From contig DXZO01000056.1 of the NCBI GenBank assembly GCA_019419625.1, positions 1 through 17,786 of the forward strand: 17,786 nt of DNA. The letters run 5' to 3'. This document shows positions 8,068 through 15,660 of the stretch, one piece after another. The DNA comes from Collinsella sp. GTDB lineage: Bacteria; Actinomycetota; Coriobacteriia; Coriobacteriales; Coriobacteriaceae. A program made the position numbers and the translations under genes. Numbering within the stretch: position 1 is the first letter of the stretch; each line of letters opens with the position of its first letter. Under the pieces are notes generated by a model. It was not told where the DNA came from and ran no database searches. It worked only from the letters and a program-made list of their open reading frames with translations.

Positions 8068-9344
8068 TGATCTCCTCGGTCGAAATGGTCCTTTGGGCAA
8101 TCCACCACGCCACGACGCTACTCTTTGGCGTCTTTGCCTCGGCGGCGCTGTGCGGTGTCGAAATCAATCGACGCCATGCACTCGAGTTGGTGGGGGTCGG
8201 AGCCGCAACCGGCGCTGCCTTTTCGATCGCCAATGTCGTTGGCGGAGAGCTTTTTGCCCGTCAGGTCTATCCGCTCGTCGTGCACTTGCCGCTTACCGTC
8301 TACCTATGCGCGCGCTACCACTTGAGTCCGCTGCTCGCGGCGTTGGGCGTCACCAGCGCCTATCTGAGCTGCCAGTTCAGCAATTGGATGGGCATCGCCG
8401 CATTTGCCGCAACCGATTCTCAGATCGCGTACTATCTGGCACGCATCGCTACCACGCTCGGCGTCTTTGCCGTCCTGCTGCATTGGGCCGGCGACATTGG
8501 ACCCCGCCTGGCGATTAAAAGCCCCACCGAGCTGGGCATCCTTTTAATCCTGCCGCTCGTCTATTACGTCTTTGACTACGCCACCAACGTCTACACCACG
8601 CTGTTCCACTCGGGCTCGGTGGTGACGGTTGAGTTTTTGGCATTTGCGCTCTGTGCCTTCTATCTTATGTTTCTTGCCGTTTACCTGCGCGAATACGAAG
8701 AAAAGGAAACCGCCGAGCGAGAACGTTGGATGCTCGAAACCCGCGACAGCGCCGCCATCAAAGAGCTCGAGGCTTGGCGTCAATCTGGGCGCGAGCTGTC
8801 GATTCTTCGCCACGATATGCGCCACTTCCTACGCGGCCTGGCCACTTTAATTGAGGAGGGCCACACCGACGAGGCACTCGAACGCATCGACGAACTCTGC
8901 GAAGCCGGCGACCGCACCGCCGTACGCCGCTTCTGCGCCAACGAGACCGTAAACATTGCGCTTTCGTCATTTAACTCGGATGTCAATAGAAACGGCATTA
9001 CCGCCAACTTGCGCGCCGCCGTACCCGAAACCATCCACGTAGGTGACGCCGACCTGTTTAGCGTGCTCTCCAATGCCTTGGAAAACGCCATTGCCGCGGC
9101 GAGCGCCGCACCCGAGGGCAAGCGCTTTGTCGATCTTGACCTGCGGTTTGAGGACGGCCAGCTGTTGCTGTTAGTTTCCAACACGTTTGACCGCGCGCCA
9201 CGTATGGTCGACAGCATGCCCGTGACCCAGCATGCGGGCCACGGCTTTGGCACCAAGAGCATCAAACTTGCCGTCGAACGCATGAACGGCAACTGCCAGT
9301 TCCGCATTAACGGCGATCGGTTTGAGCTGCGCGCCGTGATGTAG
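8067..9344 (+). CDS. AgrC/ComD-like membrane sensor histidine kinase
   Basis: Sensor kinase partner of the upstream LytTR regulator, 425 residues. Residues 1-205 contain about six or seven hydrophobic segments (for example 8-28, 66-82, 86-104, 113-138, 154-175, 185-206), the polytopic sensor typical of peptide-sensing kinases. A charged coiled segment follows (YEEKETAERERWMLE). The phospho-acceptor is His249 in LSILRHDMRHFLRGL, the H-box style of the AgrC/CitA-like group. The ATPase domain has an N box (LFSVLSNALENAIAAA) and a G box (HAGHGFGTKSIKLAVERM). It starts one base into the regulator's stop codon, with GGGAGG just upstream. It converges with the next gene with only 64 bp between and no convincing terminator. 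Confidence 0.92.
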   Translation: MISSVEMVLWAIHHATTLLFGVFASAALCGVEINRRHALELVGVGAATGAAFSIANVVGGELFARQVYPLVVHLPLTVYLCARYHLSPLLAALGVTSAYLSCQFSNWMGIAAFAATDSQIAYYLARIATTLGVFAVLLHWAGDIGPRLAIKSPTELGILLILPLVYYVFDYATNVYTTLFHSGSVVTVEFLAFALCAFYLMFLAVYLREYEEKETAERERWMLETRDSAAIKELEAWRQSGRELSILRHDMRHFLRGLATLIEEGHTDEALERIDELCEAGDRTAVRRFCANETVNIALSSFNSDVNRNGITANLRAAVPETIHVGDADLFSVLSNALENAIAAASAAPEGKRFVDLDLRFEDGQLLLLVSNTFDRAPRMVDSMPVTQHAGHGFGTKSIKLAVERMNGNCQFRINGDRFELRAVM

Positions 9345-9408
9345 AAGCGCGGCGCCGATCTTACGGCGTGCCTTGCCCGCCAGGCAATCGCTCGCCGGCG
9401 CCAATCCG

Positions 9409-9984
9409 CTACAGCGGAGCGGCCGCCGGGGTCAGCTGCTTGATGTAGGCCCACATGCGCTGCTTGGCCGCTTTGTCGGTCAGCGCCGCCTCAAAGCCAT
9501 CGAGCGCGAGCACGCGGCGACCCTGCACATGGGCGACCAGGCCGGGCTTGAGCATGGCGGTGTCGAAGTCATCAATCGCCACGAGCATATCGGCGTAGGT
9601 TTCGCGCATGACATCGGCCGCGCTGTTATCGAGCAACAGCACCGCCTCGGGATCCAGAGCCTCCAGTGCCTCGCGGAACAGGTCGCACGGCAGGGCGTGG
9701 CCCACCATCACAGCTCCGTCGCCCGCGCCGGCAACACTCGCCAGCACACAAAAATCTTCGGGCGCGTAACCGATTGCCCCGAGCGCCTTGCGCAATGCGG
9801 CACCATCCGCGCCGGCGGCAAGTTCGCCGCCCGAGCGCTCGGCATCATCCAAATCACCTTTGACCAGCACGATCGGCGAGCACGCGTTGCCCGCGATGCG
9901 CACACCACGGCCCACAAGCGATGCGAGCTCCTGCTCGGCGGCCTGGGCGATAGCTTCTTTTTTCTGGCTTTGTGACGTGGACAT
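9409..9984 (-). CDS. Hypothetical protein resembling a catalytically degraded family-4 uracil-DNA glycosylase
   Basis: The 191-residue protein is not firmly recognised. Its layout follows family-4 UDGs. A strand-plus-loop SPIVLVKGDLDDAERSGGEL sits where the glycosylase motif GEAPGxxED belongs. ADGAALRKALGAIGYAPEDF matches GxLLxxxLxxIGLxRExV. LDPEAVLLLDNSAADVM matches the RPxVIVxLGxxAA strand. The C-terminal KAAKQRMWAYIKQLT matches the KxxxWxDLKxL helix. The catalytic GEAPG and the late HPS motif are both missing, and no cluster cysteines appear (only three Cys). I infer a UDG-like fold without glycosylase activity. The ATG at 9984 (GGGGAG upstream) is preferred; an in-frame start ten codons earlier overlaps a TATAAT box. 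It is divergent from trx. Confidence 0.6.
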   Translation of the reverse strand: MSTSQSQKKEAIAQAAEQELASLVGRGVRIAGNACSPIVLVKGDLDDAERSGGELAAGADGAALRKALGAIGYAPEDFCVLASVAGAGDGAVMVGHALPCDLFREALEALDPEAVLLLDNSAADVMRETYADMLVAIDDFDTAMLKPGLVAHVQGRRVLALDGFEAALTDKAAKQRMWAYIKQLTPAAAPL

Positions 9985-10012
9985 GTGCTCCCCAATCGTT
10001 TGCGTGCCCACC

Positions 10013-10018
10013 ATTATA
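10013..10018 (-). promoter_or_regulatory. Consensus -10 box of the UDG-like gene
   Basis: On the minus strand TATAAT lies about 30 bases before the ATG at 9984, in the divergent gap shared with trx. No clear -35 is visible 16-18 bases upstream. It helps decide the gene start, because an alternative ATG overlaps this hexamer. Confidence 0.45.
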
Positions 10019-10120
10019 TAAAAGAGCTGCCCGCGAGTGGTTGCTTTGCGGGCGGCTGGGTATAAGCACGGTCGTACTGAGTTTTACGCGGCCAAGCCGC
10101 GTCGCATTTTGGAGGTCACC

Positions 10121-10441
10121 ATGGCTGACATTAAGCAGATTACCCCCGAGAACTTCGATTCCGTCGTTAACGACAGCCTTCCCGTGCTGGTTGATTTTTG
10201 GGCGCCCTGGTGCGGGCCCTGCCGATCGCTCTCGCCCATCGTGGACGAGGTAGCCGACGAGCTGGCCGGCAAGCTTGCCGTTGCCAAATGCAACGTCGAC
10301 GACAACCAGGACCTAGCCATGAAGTATGGCGTCATGAGCATCCCCACGCTGATTGTGTTTAAGAACGGCGAGGAGATCGACCGCTCGGTCGGCGCTCTGC
10401 CCAAGGCGAGGCTGCAGGCGCTGCTGGAGAAGCATCTGTAA
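10121..10441 (+). CDS. trxA: Thioredoxin
   Basis: Cytoplasmic disulfide reductase of 106 residues, the classic single-domain thioredoxin length. The redox motif WCGPC has Cys31 and Cys34 (VDFWAPWCGPCRSLSP). The cis-proline loop is visible as MSIPTLIVFKNGE, and the last helix as KARLQALLEKHL. The ATG at 10121 has an ideal GGAGG five bases upstream; a longer in-frame start at 10037 adds an unrelated 28-residue extension and was rejected. It has its own promoter region shared divergently with the UDG-like gene, and a terminator at 10554-10588. No thioredoxin reductase lies next to it, so it is likely a stand-alone housekeeping copy. Confidence 0.97.
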   Translation: MADIKQITPENFDSVVNDSLPVLVDFWAPWCGPCRSLSPIVDEVADELAGKLAVAKCNVDDNQDLAMKYGVMSIPTLIVFKNGEEIDRSVGALPKARLQALLEKHL

Positions 10442-10468
10442 TACGCTTGTTACTTACCCGCCGTCCAT

Positions 10469-10487
10469 GAGCGGTTTCGCACCGCTC
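10469..10487 (+). other. Short hairpin after trx
   Basis: GAGCGGT (10469-10475) pairs with ACCGCTC (10481-10487) across a 5-nt loop, about 28 bases after the thioredoxin stop. There is no T run, so it may stabilise the mRNA end rather than terminate. Confidence 0.35.
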
Positions 10488-10553
10488 GCCGGAGTGCCAA
10501 ACGCAAGGCACGCGACCACGGATAGTATGGTAGACACAAACAGCCCCCAGTGA

Positions 10554-10588
10554 ACGGGTGCGGGTCAGACGGACTCGCACCCGTTTTC
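10554..10588 (+). terminator. Intrinsic terminator between trx and the nickel/hydrogenase block
   Basis: ACGGGTGCG (10554-10562) pairs perfectly with CGCACCCGT (10576-10584). An inner GTC/GAC pair extends the stem, and TTTTCTT follows. It most simply ends the trx transcript, although it lies 110 bases past the stop and could also act as a leader attenuator for the next gene. Confidence 0.75.
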
Positions 10589-10662
10589 TTATGCGGCGGC
10601 GCCCAAGGCGGGCGTAGTAGAATCTGAACCACCATATCGCCCCGTACAAAAGGAGACTCCCC

Positions 10663-10911
10663 ATGCATGACGTCGGAATGAACATGAGCCAGCTTGCCAT
10701 GAGCGTCAAGCAGGTCGACGACACCATTGAGCTCGCTCACGAGTGGAGCCATCAGCTGCTGCATGCGACCGAGAATTTTGACATGGAGCGCATCGGCGCC
10801 AAGCTCGAGGCAGCCATGGCCGCGCTGCACGAGGCCCACGACGCACTCGAGGGCTACGAAGAGGCCATCGAGGCCGACCACAACTCCGTCGGCTCCGTGA
10901 AGCTGGTGTAA
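10663..10911 (+). CDS. Small helical protein of unknown function, coupled to nikR
   Basis: An 82-residue protein that I do not recognise. It is predicted to be mostly helical, with a possible coiled-coil or helical-hairpin segment (DMERIGAKLEAAMAALHEAHDALEGYEEAI). It has no Cys, six His (including EWSHQLLHATE and a HEAHDALEGYEEAIEADH run), and several Met near the start (MHDVGMNMSQLAMSV). There is no signal peptide or membrane segment. It is a real gene by its good ribosome-binding site (AAAAGGAGA, about six bases before the ATG), coding composition and position. Its stop is one base before the GTG start of nikR, so the two are co-translated. The His/Met/acid content next to a nickel regulator makes metal handling possible, but this is only an inference. 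Confidence 0.85.
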   Translation: MHDVGMNMSQLAMSVKQVDDTIELAHEWSHQLLHATENFDMERIGAKLEAAMAALHEAHDALEGYEEAIEADHNSVGSVKLV

Positions 10912-10912
10912 C

Positions 10913-11425
10913 GTGGCCGAACACGAGCACGGCTGCGGGTACGAGCACGAGCATCCGCACGGGGCGGACGGTGACGCGGGTTGCCACTGTAGTGGTTCCG
11001 GCTCCGAGCTGGTCCGTTTTTCGGTTACCGCACCGGACGACCTGCTGCGCCGTTTTGACGAACAGATTGCGCGCCGCGGCGACGTGGCCAACCGCTCCGA
11101 GGCCGTGCGCGACCTGATTCGCGCCTCGATCGCCAAGGAGCAGATGCGCACGCCCGATGAGCATGTTATCGGGTCGCTCACCATGATCTACGACCACCAT
11201 ACCGGCGACCTGACGCGCCGTCTGGACGAAGTGCAGCACGACTACACCGACGAGATCGTATCGACCATGCACGTGCATCTGGATCACCACAACTGCTTGG
11301 AGATTCTGGCGCTCAAGGGTCGCGGCGAGCGCGTCTACGAACTAGCCGACCGTCTGCTGGGCCTGCGCGGCGTTAAGCACGGCGAGCTCACGTGTGCCGC
11401 CACCAAGCAGAGCCTGGGGCTGTAG
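10913..11425 (+). CDS. nikR: NikR-type nickel-responsive regulator with His/Cys-rich N-terminal extension
   Basis: Ribbon-helix-helix nickel sensor that in the family represses nickel uptake genes. After a 30-residue extension, the DNA-binding domain reads ELVRFSVTAPDDLLRRFDEQ, then NRSEAVRDLIRASI. The C-terminal ACT-like domain keeps all four high-affinity Ni ligands: His109 (EVQHDY), His120 and His122 (TMHVHLDHH) and Cys128 (NCLEI), followed by RGVKHGELTC. The extension is unusual: it holds His4, His6, Cys8, His12, His14, His16, Cys24, His25 and Cys26, which could bind extra metal. The total is 170 residues against about 133 for E. coli NikR. The GTG start at 10913 is one base after the previous stop and has a weak ribosome-binding site, suggesting coupling. 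It sits directly before hypF. Confidence 0.93.
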   Translation: MAEHEHGCGYEHEHPHGADGDAGCHCSGSGSELVRFSVTAPDDLLRRFDEQIARRGDVANRSEAVRDLIRASIAKEQMRTPDEHVIGSLTMIYDHHTGDLTRRLDEVQHDYTDEIVSTMHVHLDHHNCLEILALKGRGERVYELADRLLGLRGVKHGELTCAATKQSLGL

Positions 11426-11467
11426 CGCACCTGTCCCTATTTGGTCGGTTTTGATGAGGGGTGTCGC

Positions 11468-13936
11468 ATGCGACATGTGCATATTCATGTAACGGGCATT
11501 GTGCAGGGCGTTGGCATGCGGCCGTTTGTGTATCGCGAGGCCATGGCGCATGGCATTTGCGGATGGGTGCTCAACGCGGGCGACGGCGTGCATATCGAGG
11601 CGCACGCCCGTGCCGAGGCGGTTGACGGATTTGTCGCTGCTCTTTCTGAGCATGCGCCCGCGGCGGCTCGCGTTGAGCGAGTCGATATTGCGGATTTGAA
11701 GCCTGGCGGCTGGAGCGCTGCCGATGAGCAGGGCTTTCGTATTGTGGCATCGCAGGACCAGACCGCGCACACGACGCTCGTCTCGCCCGATATCGCCACC
11801 TGCGATGATTGTCTGCGCGAGTTGTTCAACCCCGCCGATCGGCGCTATCACTACCCCTTTATCAACTGCACTAACTGCGGCCCACGCTTTACCATCATCC
11901 GATCGCTGCCTTATGACCGAGCGGCCACGTCGATGGATTGTTTTCCCATGTGTCCCAAGTGCGCCGCGGAGTATGCCGACCCACTCGACCGGCGTTTTCA
12001 CGCGCAGCCCGATGCCTGCTTTGATTGCGGGCCGCATATCATGTGGCGCGAAGCGAGCGTGGGCGATGAGCCGGGCGAAGCCGCCGCGTTGCCGGCCGTC
12101 GGCACCACGCGCGAGACCAGCGACGCCATTATCGACCGCTGCGTTGAGCTGCTGGCCGTTGGTGGCATCGTCGCCATCAAGGGCCTGGGCGGATTCCATC
12201 TATCCTGTGACGCCTCCAACGAGCAGGCGGTAGCCGAGCTTCGCCGCCGTAAACGCCGCAGCAACAAGCCACTTGCCGTTATGGTGCGCAGCCTTGCCGA
12301 CGTTGAACGCCTGTGCCATATCAGCGACGTTGAGCGCGACTTGCTGGCCGGCAGCATTCGCCCCATTGTGCTGCTGCGCCGACGTGCTGTTTGCGAGAGC
12401 GGCGATTCCCCCGACGCCCTCGCGCTCGCGCCGTCCGTCGCGCACGACCTTCCCGAGCTCGGTGTTATGCTCCCCTACACCCCGCTTCAGCATCTGTTGC
12501 TTGCCGCGGCAGAAGCCTGCGGTATGCACGCGCTCGTCATGACCAGCGGAAACCTGAGCGAAGAGCCCATCGAGACCGACGACGACCTTGCCTGGGAACA
12601 CCTCGTTGCCGCCGGCATCGCCGATGCGTTGCTCGGCAACGACCGCGCGATCCTCTCGCGCTACGACGACTCTGTAGTGCGCGTGGTCGACGGCGCCGTT
12701 ATGCCCGTGCGCCGCGCTCGCGGATATGCACCCCAGCCGCTGCCGTTGCCGGCGCTCGACGGCACTCCGTCCTGCGTGCTCGCCTGTGGGCCACAACAAA
12801 AGGCCACGATTGCGCTCACGCGTGAAGGGGCGAACGGCGAGGCAACCTGTTTTGTGTCGCAGCATATCGGCGATGTTGAAAACGGCGGGACCTTCGATGC
12901 CTGGAACGCCGCGCGCACGCGCTTGGAAGATCTCTTTGACTTGGCGCCCGCCGCCTTAGCCTGCGATGTACATCCCAGCTATCTATCGAGCCAGTGGGCG
13001 CGCGAGCAGGCGCGAAAATGCAATCTGCCGCTCGTCGAGGTGCAGCACCATCATGCGCATATCGCGAGCGTAATGGCCGAGGCTATCGCCGCGGGCCAGC
13101 TTACAACCGACGCGCGCGTCCTTGGCATCGCCTTTGACGGCACCGGCGCCGGTACCGATGGGACCATTTGGGGCGGCGAGTTTCTTGTTGCCAGCCTTGG
13201 CGGCTTTGAGCGCGCCGCGCATTTGCGCACCTGGGCGCTCCCAGGCGGGGCGGCCTCCGTGCGCGACGCCCGCCGCAACGCCTTTGCCCTGCTCAGCGAG
13301 CTCGGTCTGCTCGAGCACCCAGGCGCCGCTCGGCTTTTGGGCAGCCTCGACGAGCAAACGCGCAGCGTGACAGCCACCATGATCGAGCACGGCATCAACA
13401 GCCCGCGCACCAGCAGCATGGGGCGTCTCTTTGATGCCGCGGCAGCAATTCTGGGCATCTGCGACAAGGCAACCTACGAGGGCGAGCCTGCCATAGAACT
13501 CGAAGCCGCCGCCTGGCGCGCGTTCAGCAGTGAAAGTGCCTGCCCCACCGGCAATATGGCCAGCTTTTCCGTAACCGAATCATCCCGTCCGGACGACTTC
13601 CATGTTCTGAACTCCAGACCGCTTTTTGAGGCGCTTTTGGAGGGAATCAGGACCGGCGTGCCCGCCGGCAAGCTCGCGCTCGACTTCCATGTCTCCGTCG
13701 CGCGCTCCTCGGCACGCATCGCCAGCGATATCTGCGCGCGCGAGGGCATCGACACCGTCGCGCTCTCGGGCGGCGTGTTCATGAACCGACTTCTGCTTCA
13801 GCTCCTCACCCGCGAGCTCAAAAGCGCAGGCCTTACTGTCCTTGTCCCCCATACCGTACCCGTCAATGACGGCTGCATCGCCTACGGTCAGGCGGCGGTC
13901 GCAAGCGCTCGTCTTGCGCAGATTGCATCGCAGTAG
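11468..13936 (+). CDS. hypF: Carbamoyltransferase HypF (hydrogenase maturation)
   Basis: Uses carbamoyl phosphate and ATP to load a carbamoyl group on the C-terminal Cys of HypE, the source of the CN ligands of [NiFe] hydrogenase. The 822 residues show the full family architecture. The acylphosphatase domain (1-90) has GIVQGVGMRPF (Arg18) and Asn36. The zinc-finger domain has four CxxC pairs (112/115, 134/137, 162/165, 184/187). The YrdC-like domain (about 210-400) has GLGGFHLSCDASN and RRRKRRSNKPLAVM. The Kae1-like domain has VQHHHAHIASVM, FDGTGAGTDGTIWGGEF, LSGGVFMNRLLLQLL and VPVNDGCIAYGQA. The ATG at 11468 is supported by GAGGGG six bases upstream. It follows nikR by 42 bp and is separated from hypC by 134 bp. 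Confidence 0.98.
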   Translation: MRHVHIHVTGIVQGVGMRPFVYREAMAHGICGWVLNAGDGVHIEAHARAEAVDGFVAALSEHAPAAARVERVDIADLKPGGWSAADEQGFRIVASQDQTAHTTLVSPDIATCDDCLRELFNPADRRYHYPFINCTNCGPRFTIIRSLPYDRAATSMDCFPMCPKCAAEYADPLDRRFHAQPDACFDCGPHIMWREASVGDEPGEAAALPAVGTTRETSDAIIDRCVELLAVGGIVAIKGLGGFHLSCDASNEQAVAELRRRKRRSNKPLAVMVRSLADVERLCHISDVERDLLAGSIRPIVLLRRRAVCESGDSPDALALAPSVAHDLPELGVMLPYTPLQHLLLAAAEACGMHALVMTSGNLSEEPIETDDDLAWEHLVAAGIADALLGNDRAILSRYDDSVVRVVDGAVMPVRRARGYAPQPLPLPALDGTPSCVLACGPQQKATIALTREGANGEATCFVSQHIGDVENGGTFDAWNAARTRLEDLFDLAPAALACDVHPSYLSSQWAREQARKCNLPLVEVQHHHAHIASVMAEAIAAGQLTTDARVLGIAFDGTGAGTDGTIWGGEFLVASLGGFERAAHLRTWALPGGAASVRDARRNAFALLSELGLLEHPGAARLLGSLDEQTRSVTATMIEHGINSPRTSSMGRLFDAAAAILGICDKATYEGEPAIELEAAAWRAFSSESACPTGNMASFSVTESSRPDDFHVLNSRPLFEALLEGIRTGVPAGKLALDFHVSVARSSARIASDICAREGIDTVALSGGVFMNRLLLQLLTRELKSAGLTVLVPHTVPVNDGCIAYGQAAVASARLAQIASQ

Positions 13937-14070
13937 CTCGCCCTCGAACGCCGCTGTGCCCAGCCGTCTCACAGGCGTAACGCGTTTGCCCGCAAACCCC
14001 GCGAGCGCTACCATCAACTGATGGATTATTGAGCGCCTATCCAGCGCAAAGCGTCTAAAAGGGGAACAAT
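13937..14070. other. hypF-hypC gap; small palindrome only
   Basis: 134 bp with no gene. CCATCA and TGATGG (about 14010-14023) form a short palindrome just before an AT-rich patch that might serve as a promoter for hypC. No clear -35/-10 pair or T-run terminator was found. Confidence 0.35.
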
Positions 14071-14331
14071 ATGTGCCTTGCCGTTCCCGGTAAAGTAGTC
14101 AAACGCGACGACGACCTCAAGGCCACCGTCGACATGATGGGCATCGAGCGCCCCGTATCGCTACGACTCGTGCCGACGGCACAGGTTGGCGATTATATTC
14201 TCGTGCACGCCGGCTTTGGCATCCAGATCGTCGACGAGCAGGAAGCGCAGGAGACGCTCGACCTGGTCAACACCATGACCGAGCTGGCCGAAGAGGACCA
14301 GCTCGCCACCAACCCGGCCGAGGCATACTAG
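14071..14331 (+). CDS. hypC: Hydrogenase maturation chaperone HypC
   Basis: Small HypC/HybG-family chaperone that works with HypD in assembling and carrying the Fe(CN)2CO group to the hydrogenase large subunit. The 86 residues begin with the diagnostic MCLAVPG, whose Cys2 is the functional residue. They keep the OB-fold strand GDYILVHAGFGIQIVD with the conserved His46. The C-terminal helix (EQEAQETLDLVNTMTELAEED) and short tail are normal for the family. The ribosome-binding site AAAAGGGGA sits about six bases before the ATG. The stop codon overlaps the hypD GTG by one base, so HypC and HypD, which form a complex, are translationally coupled. Confidence 0.97.
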   Translation: MCLAVPGKVVKRDDDLKATVDMMGIERPVSLRLVPTAQVGDYILVHAGFGIQIVDEQEAQETLDLVNTMTELAEEDQLATNPAEAY

Positions 14332-15446
14332 TGGCGGCCGAACAGCCGGCGCGCTCCGGTATCGACTTTTCGGCATTTCGCGATTCCAAGCTGGCCCGCG
14401 AGCTCATCGAACGCATCCATGAGCTCGTCGGCGACCGCATCATCAACCTTATGGAAGTCTGCGGCACGCACACCGTGAGCATCGGTCGCTATGGCTTTCG
14501 CTCCATTATGCCGGCCGGGCTCAAGCTGCTGAGCGGCCCGGGCTGCCCCGTTTGCGTTACCGCCAACCGCGACATCGACCACGCGATCGCGCTCGCCAAC
14601 ATAGACGGCGCCATCATCACCACCTTTGGCGACATGATGCGCGTGCCCGGATCGTCCACCTCGCTCGCCGCGCAAAAGGCGGCAGGGCGCGACATCCGCA
14701 TCGTCTATTCCCCGCTCGACGCGCTCGACATCACCGAGCAAAACCCCGATCGTCCGGTCATTTTTATGGGCGTGGGCTTTGAGACTACGACGCCCGCCAT
14801 CGCCGCCGCCATCTTGGAGGCCGAGGCGCGCGGGCTTTTGAACTTCTCGGTCTATTGCGCCCACAAGACCACGCCGCCGGCGTTGCGCGCCATCGCCAAC
14901 GATCCCGAGACCGCCATCGACGGCTTTATCCTGCCGGGCCACGTCGCCACCATCACGGGCTTGGCGCCCTTTAGCTTTTTGGTCGACGAATTCAATACCC
15001 CGGGTGTGGTCACGGGATTTGAACCGGTCGATATCCTGCAAGGCATCTGCATGCTGGTCCAGATGGTTGTCGAGGACAGGCCCGCAATCGACAACGCCTA
15101 CCGTCGCGGCGTCAATGCCGACGGCAATCCCGTGGCGCGCCAGCTGGTCGAGCAAGTGTTTGAGCCGTGCGACACCACGTGGCGCGGGCTGGGGCCGATT
15201 GCCAACTCGGGCCTTTCCATCCGCCCCGAGTTCTCGCGCTTTGATGCCCGTACCCGCTTTGAGGTGCCCGTCGAGGCGACGGTCGAGCCGCGTGGGTGCC
15301 GCTGCGGCGACGTGCTGCGCGGGGCCATTACGCCGAGCAGCTGCCCGCTCTTTGGCCGCACTTGCACGCCCGAGCACCCCGTCGGCCCGTGCATGGTGAG
15401 CTCCGAGGGCAGCTGCGCGGCGTACTACCGCTACCGCGACTATTAG
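14331..15446 (+). CDS. hypD: Hydrogenase maturation protein HypD
   Basis: [4Fe-4S] scaffold on which, with HypC, the iron receives its CN and CO ligands. The 371 residues match the family. The conserved sequence blocks are LMEVCGTHTVSIGRYG (Cys44), LLSGPGCPVCVTANRDID (Cys72 and Cys75), TFGDMMRVPGS, FMGVGFETTTPA and FILPGHVATITG. The C-terminal cysteine-rich region (RGCRCGD, SSCPLFGRTC, VGPCMVSSEGSCAAYY) holds the cluster ligands. The start is GTG at 14331, sharing its G with the hypC stop (TAGTG). A hairpin lies four bases beyond the stop, followed by the 98-bp element 2, so hypE is separated by 214 bp, which is unusual inside a hyp operon. Confidence 0.98.
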   Translation: MAAEQPARSGIDFSAFRDSKLARELIERIHELVGDRIINLMEVCGTHTVSIGRYGFRSIMPAGLKLLSGPGCPVCVTANRDIDHAIALANIDGAIITTFGDMMRVPGSSTSLAAQKAAGRDIRIVYSPLDALDITEQNPDRPVIFMGVGFETTTPAIAAAILEAEARGLLNFSVYCAHKTTPPALRAIANDPETAIDGFILPGHVATITGLAPFSFLVDEFNTPGVVTGFEPVDILQGICMLVQMVVEDRPAIDNAYRRGVNADGNPVARQLVEQVFEPCDTTWRGLGPIANSGLSIRPEFSRFDARTRFEVPVEATVEPRGCRCGDVLRGAITPSSCPLFGRTCTPEHPVGPCMVSSEGSCAAYYRYRDY

Positions 15447-15449
15447 GTT

Positions 15450-15471
15450 CCGCCGTTCTAACGAACGGCGG
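15450..15471 (+). other. Hairpin immediately after hypD
   Basis: CCGCCGTTC (15450-15458) pairs perfectly with GAACGGCGG (15463-15471) around a TAAC loop, starting four bases after the hypD stop. There is no T run, so it may protect the mRNA end or pause polymerase rather than terminate. Confidence 0.5.
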
Positions 15472-15486
15472 ACCGGTCGACGCTGC

Positions 15487-15584
15487 GCGCCATTCAGGCG
15501 AGCGATTTGCCTTTCAATCGTCGGCTGCGGGCAAAAGCCCAGCAGCCTCCTCTTTCAAGGCAACTCACTCCGTCTGAATGGCGC
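15487..15584 (-). repeat. 98-bp hairpin element 2 with conserved internal segments
   Basis: The outer stem is 11 perfect pairs (GCGCCATTCAG, 15487-15497, with 15574-15584). An inner stem pairs TTGCCTT (15507-15513) with AAGGCAA (15557-15563). On the minus strand TGAAAGAGGAGG (15557-15546) is followed by 21 nt (15545-15525) folding as a bulged hairpin with a 4-nt T loop, then CCGACGATTGAA (15524-15513). Both 12-nt segments and all offsets are identical to element 1 (3079-3176), while the stems differ and still pair. It lies between hypD and hypE with its conserved strand antisense to the hyp transcript. Confidence 0.8.
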
Positions 15585-15633
15585 TCGCTGGCTTTTACCT
15601 AACATCGATTCTGCCACACTCAGCTATTGCCGA

Positions 15634-15642
15634 CCCCCCCCC
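15634..15642 (+). repeat. Run of nine C upstream of hypE
   Basis: A C9 homopolymer lies 6 bases before the hypE ribosome-binding site (GGAG at 15649-15652). Such runs can slip during replication. Here it is outside the coding frame, so a change would alter leader length or spacing only. Confidence 0.6.
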
Positions 15643-15660
15643 ACGATTGGAGTTTTCGAT

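Noticed and set aside
10500..10590. Small RNA ending at the 10554-10588 terminator
   Set aside because: A TAGTAT hexamer at 10523-10528 could be a -10 box, but no -35 is present and the hairpin is explained as the trx terminator.
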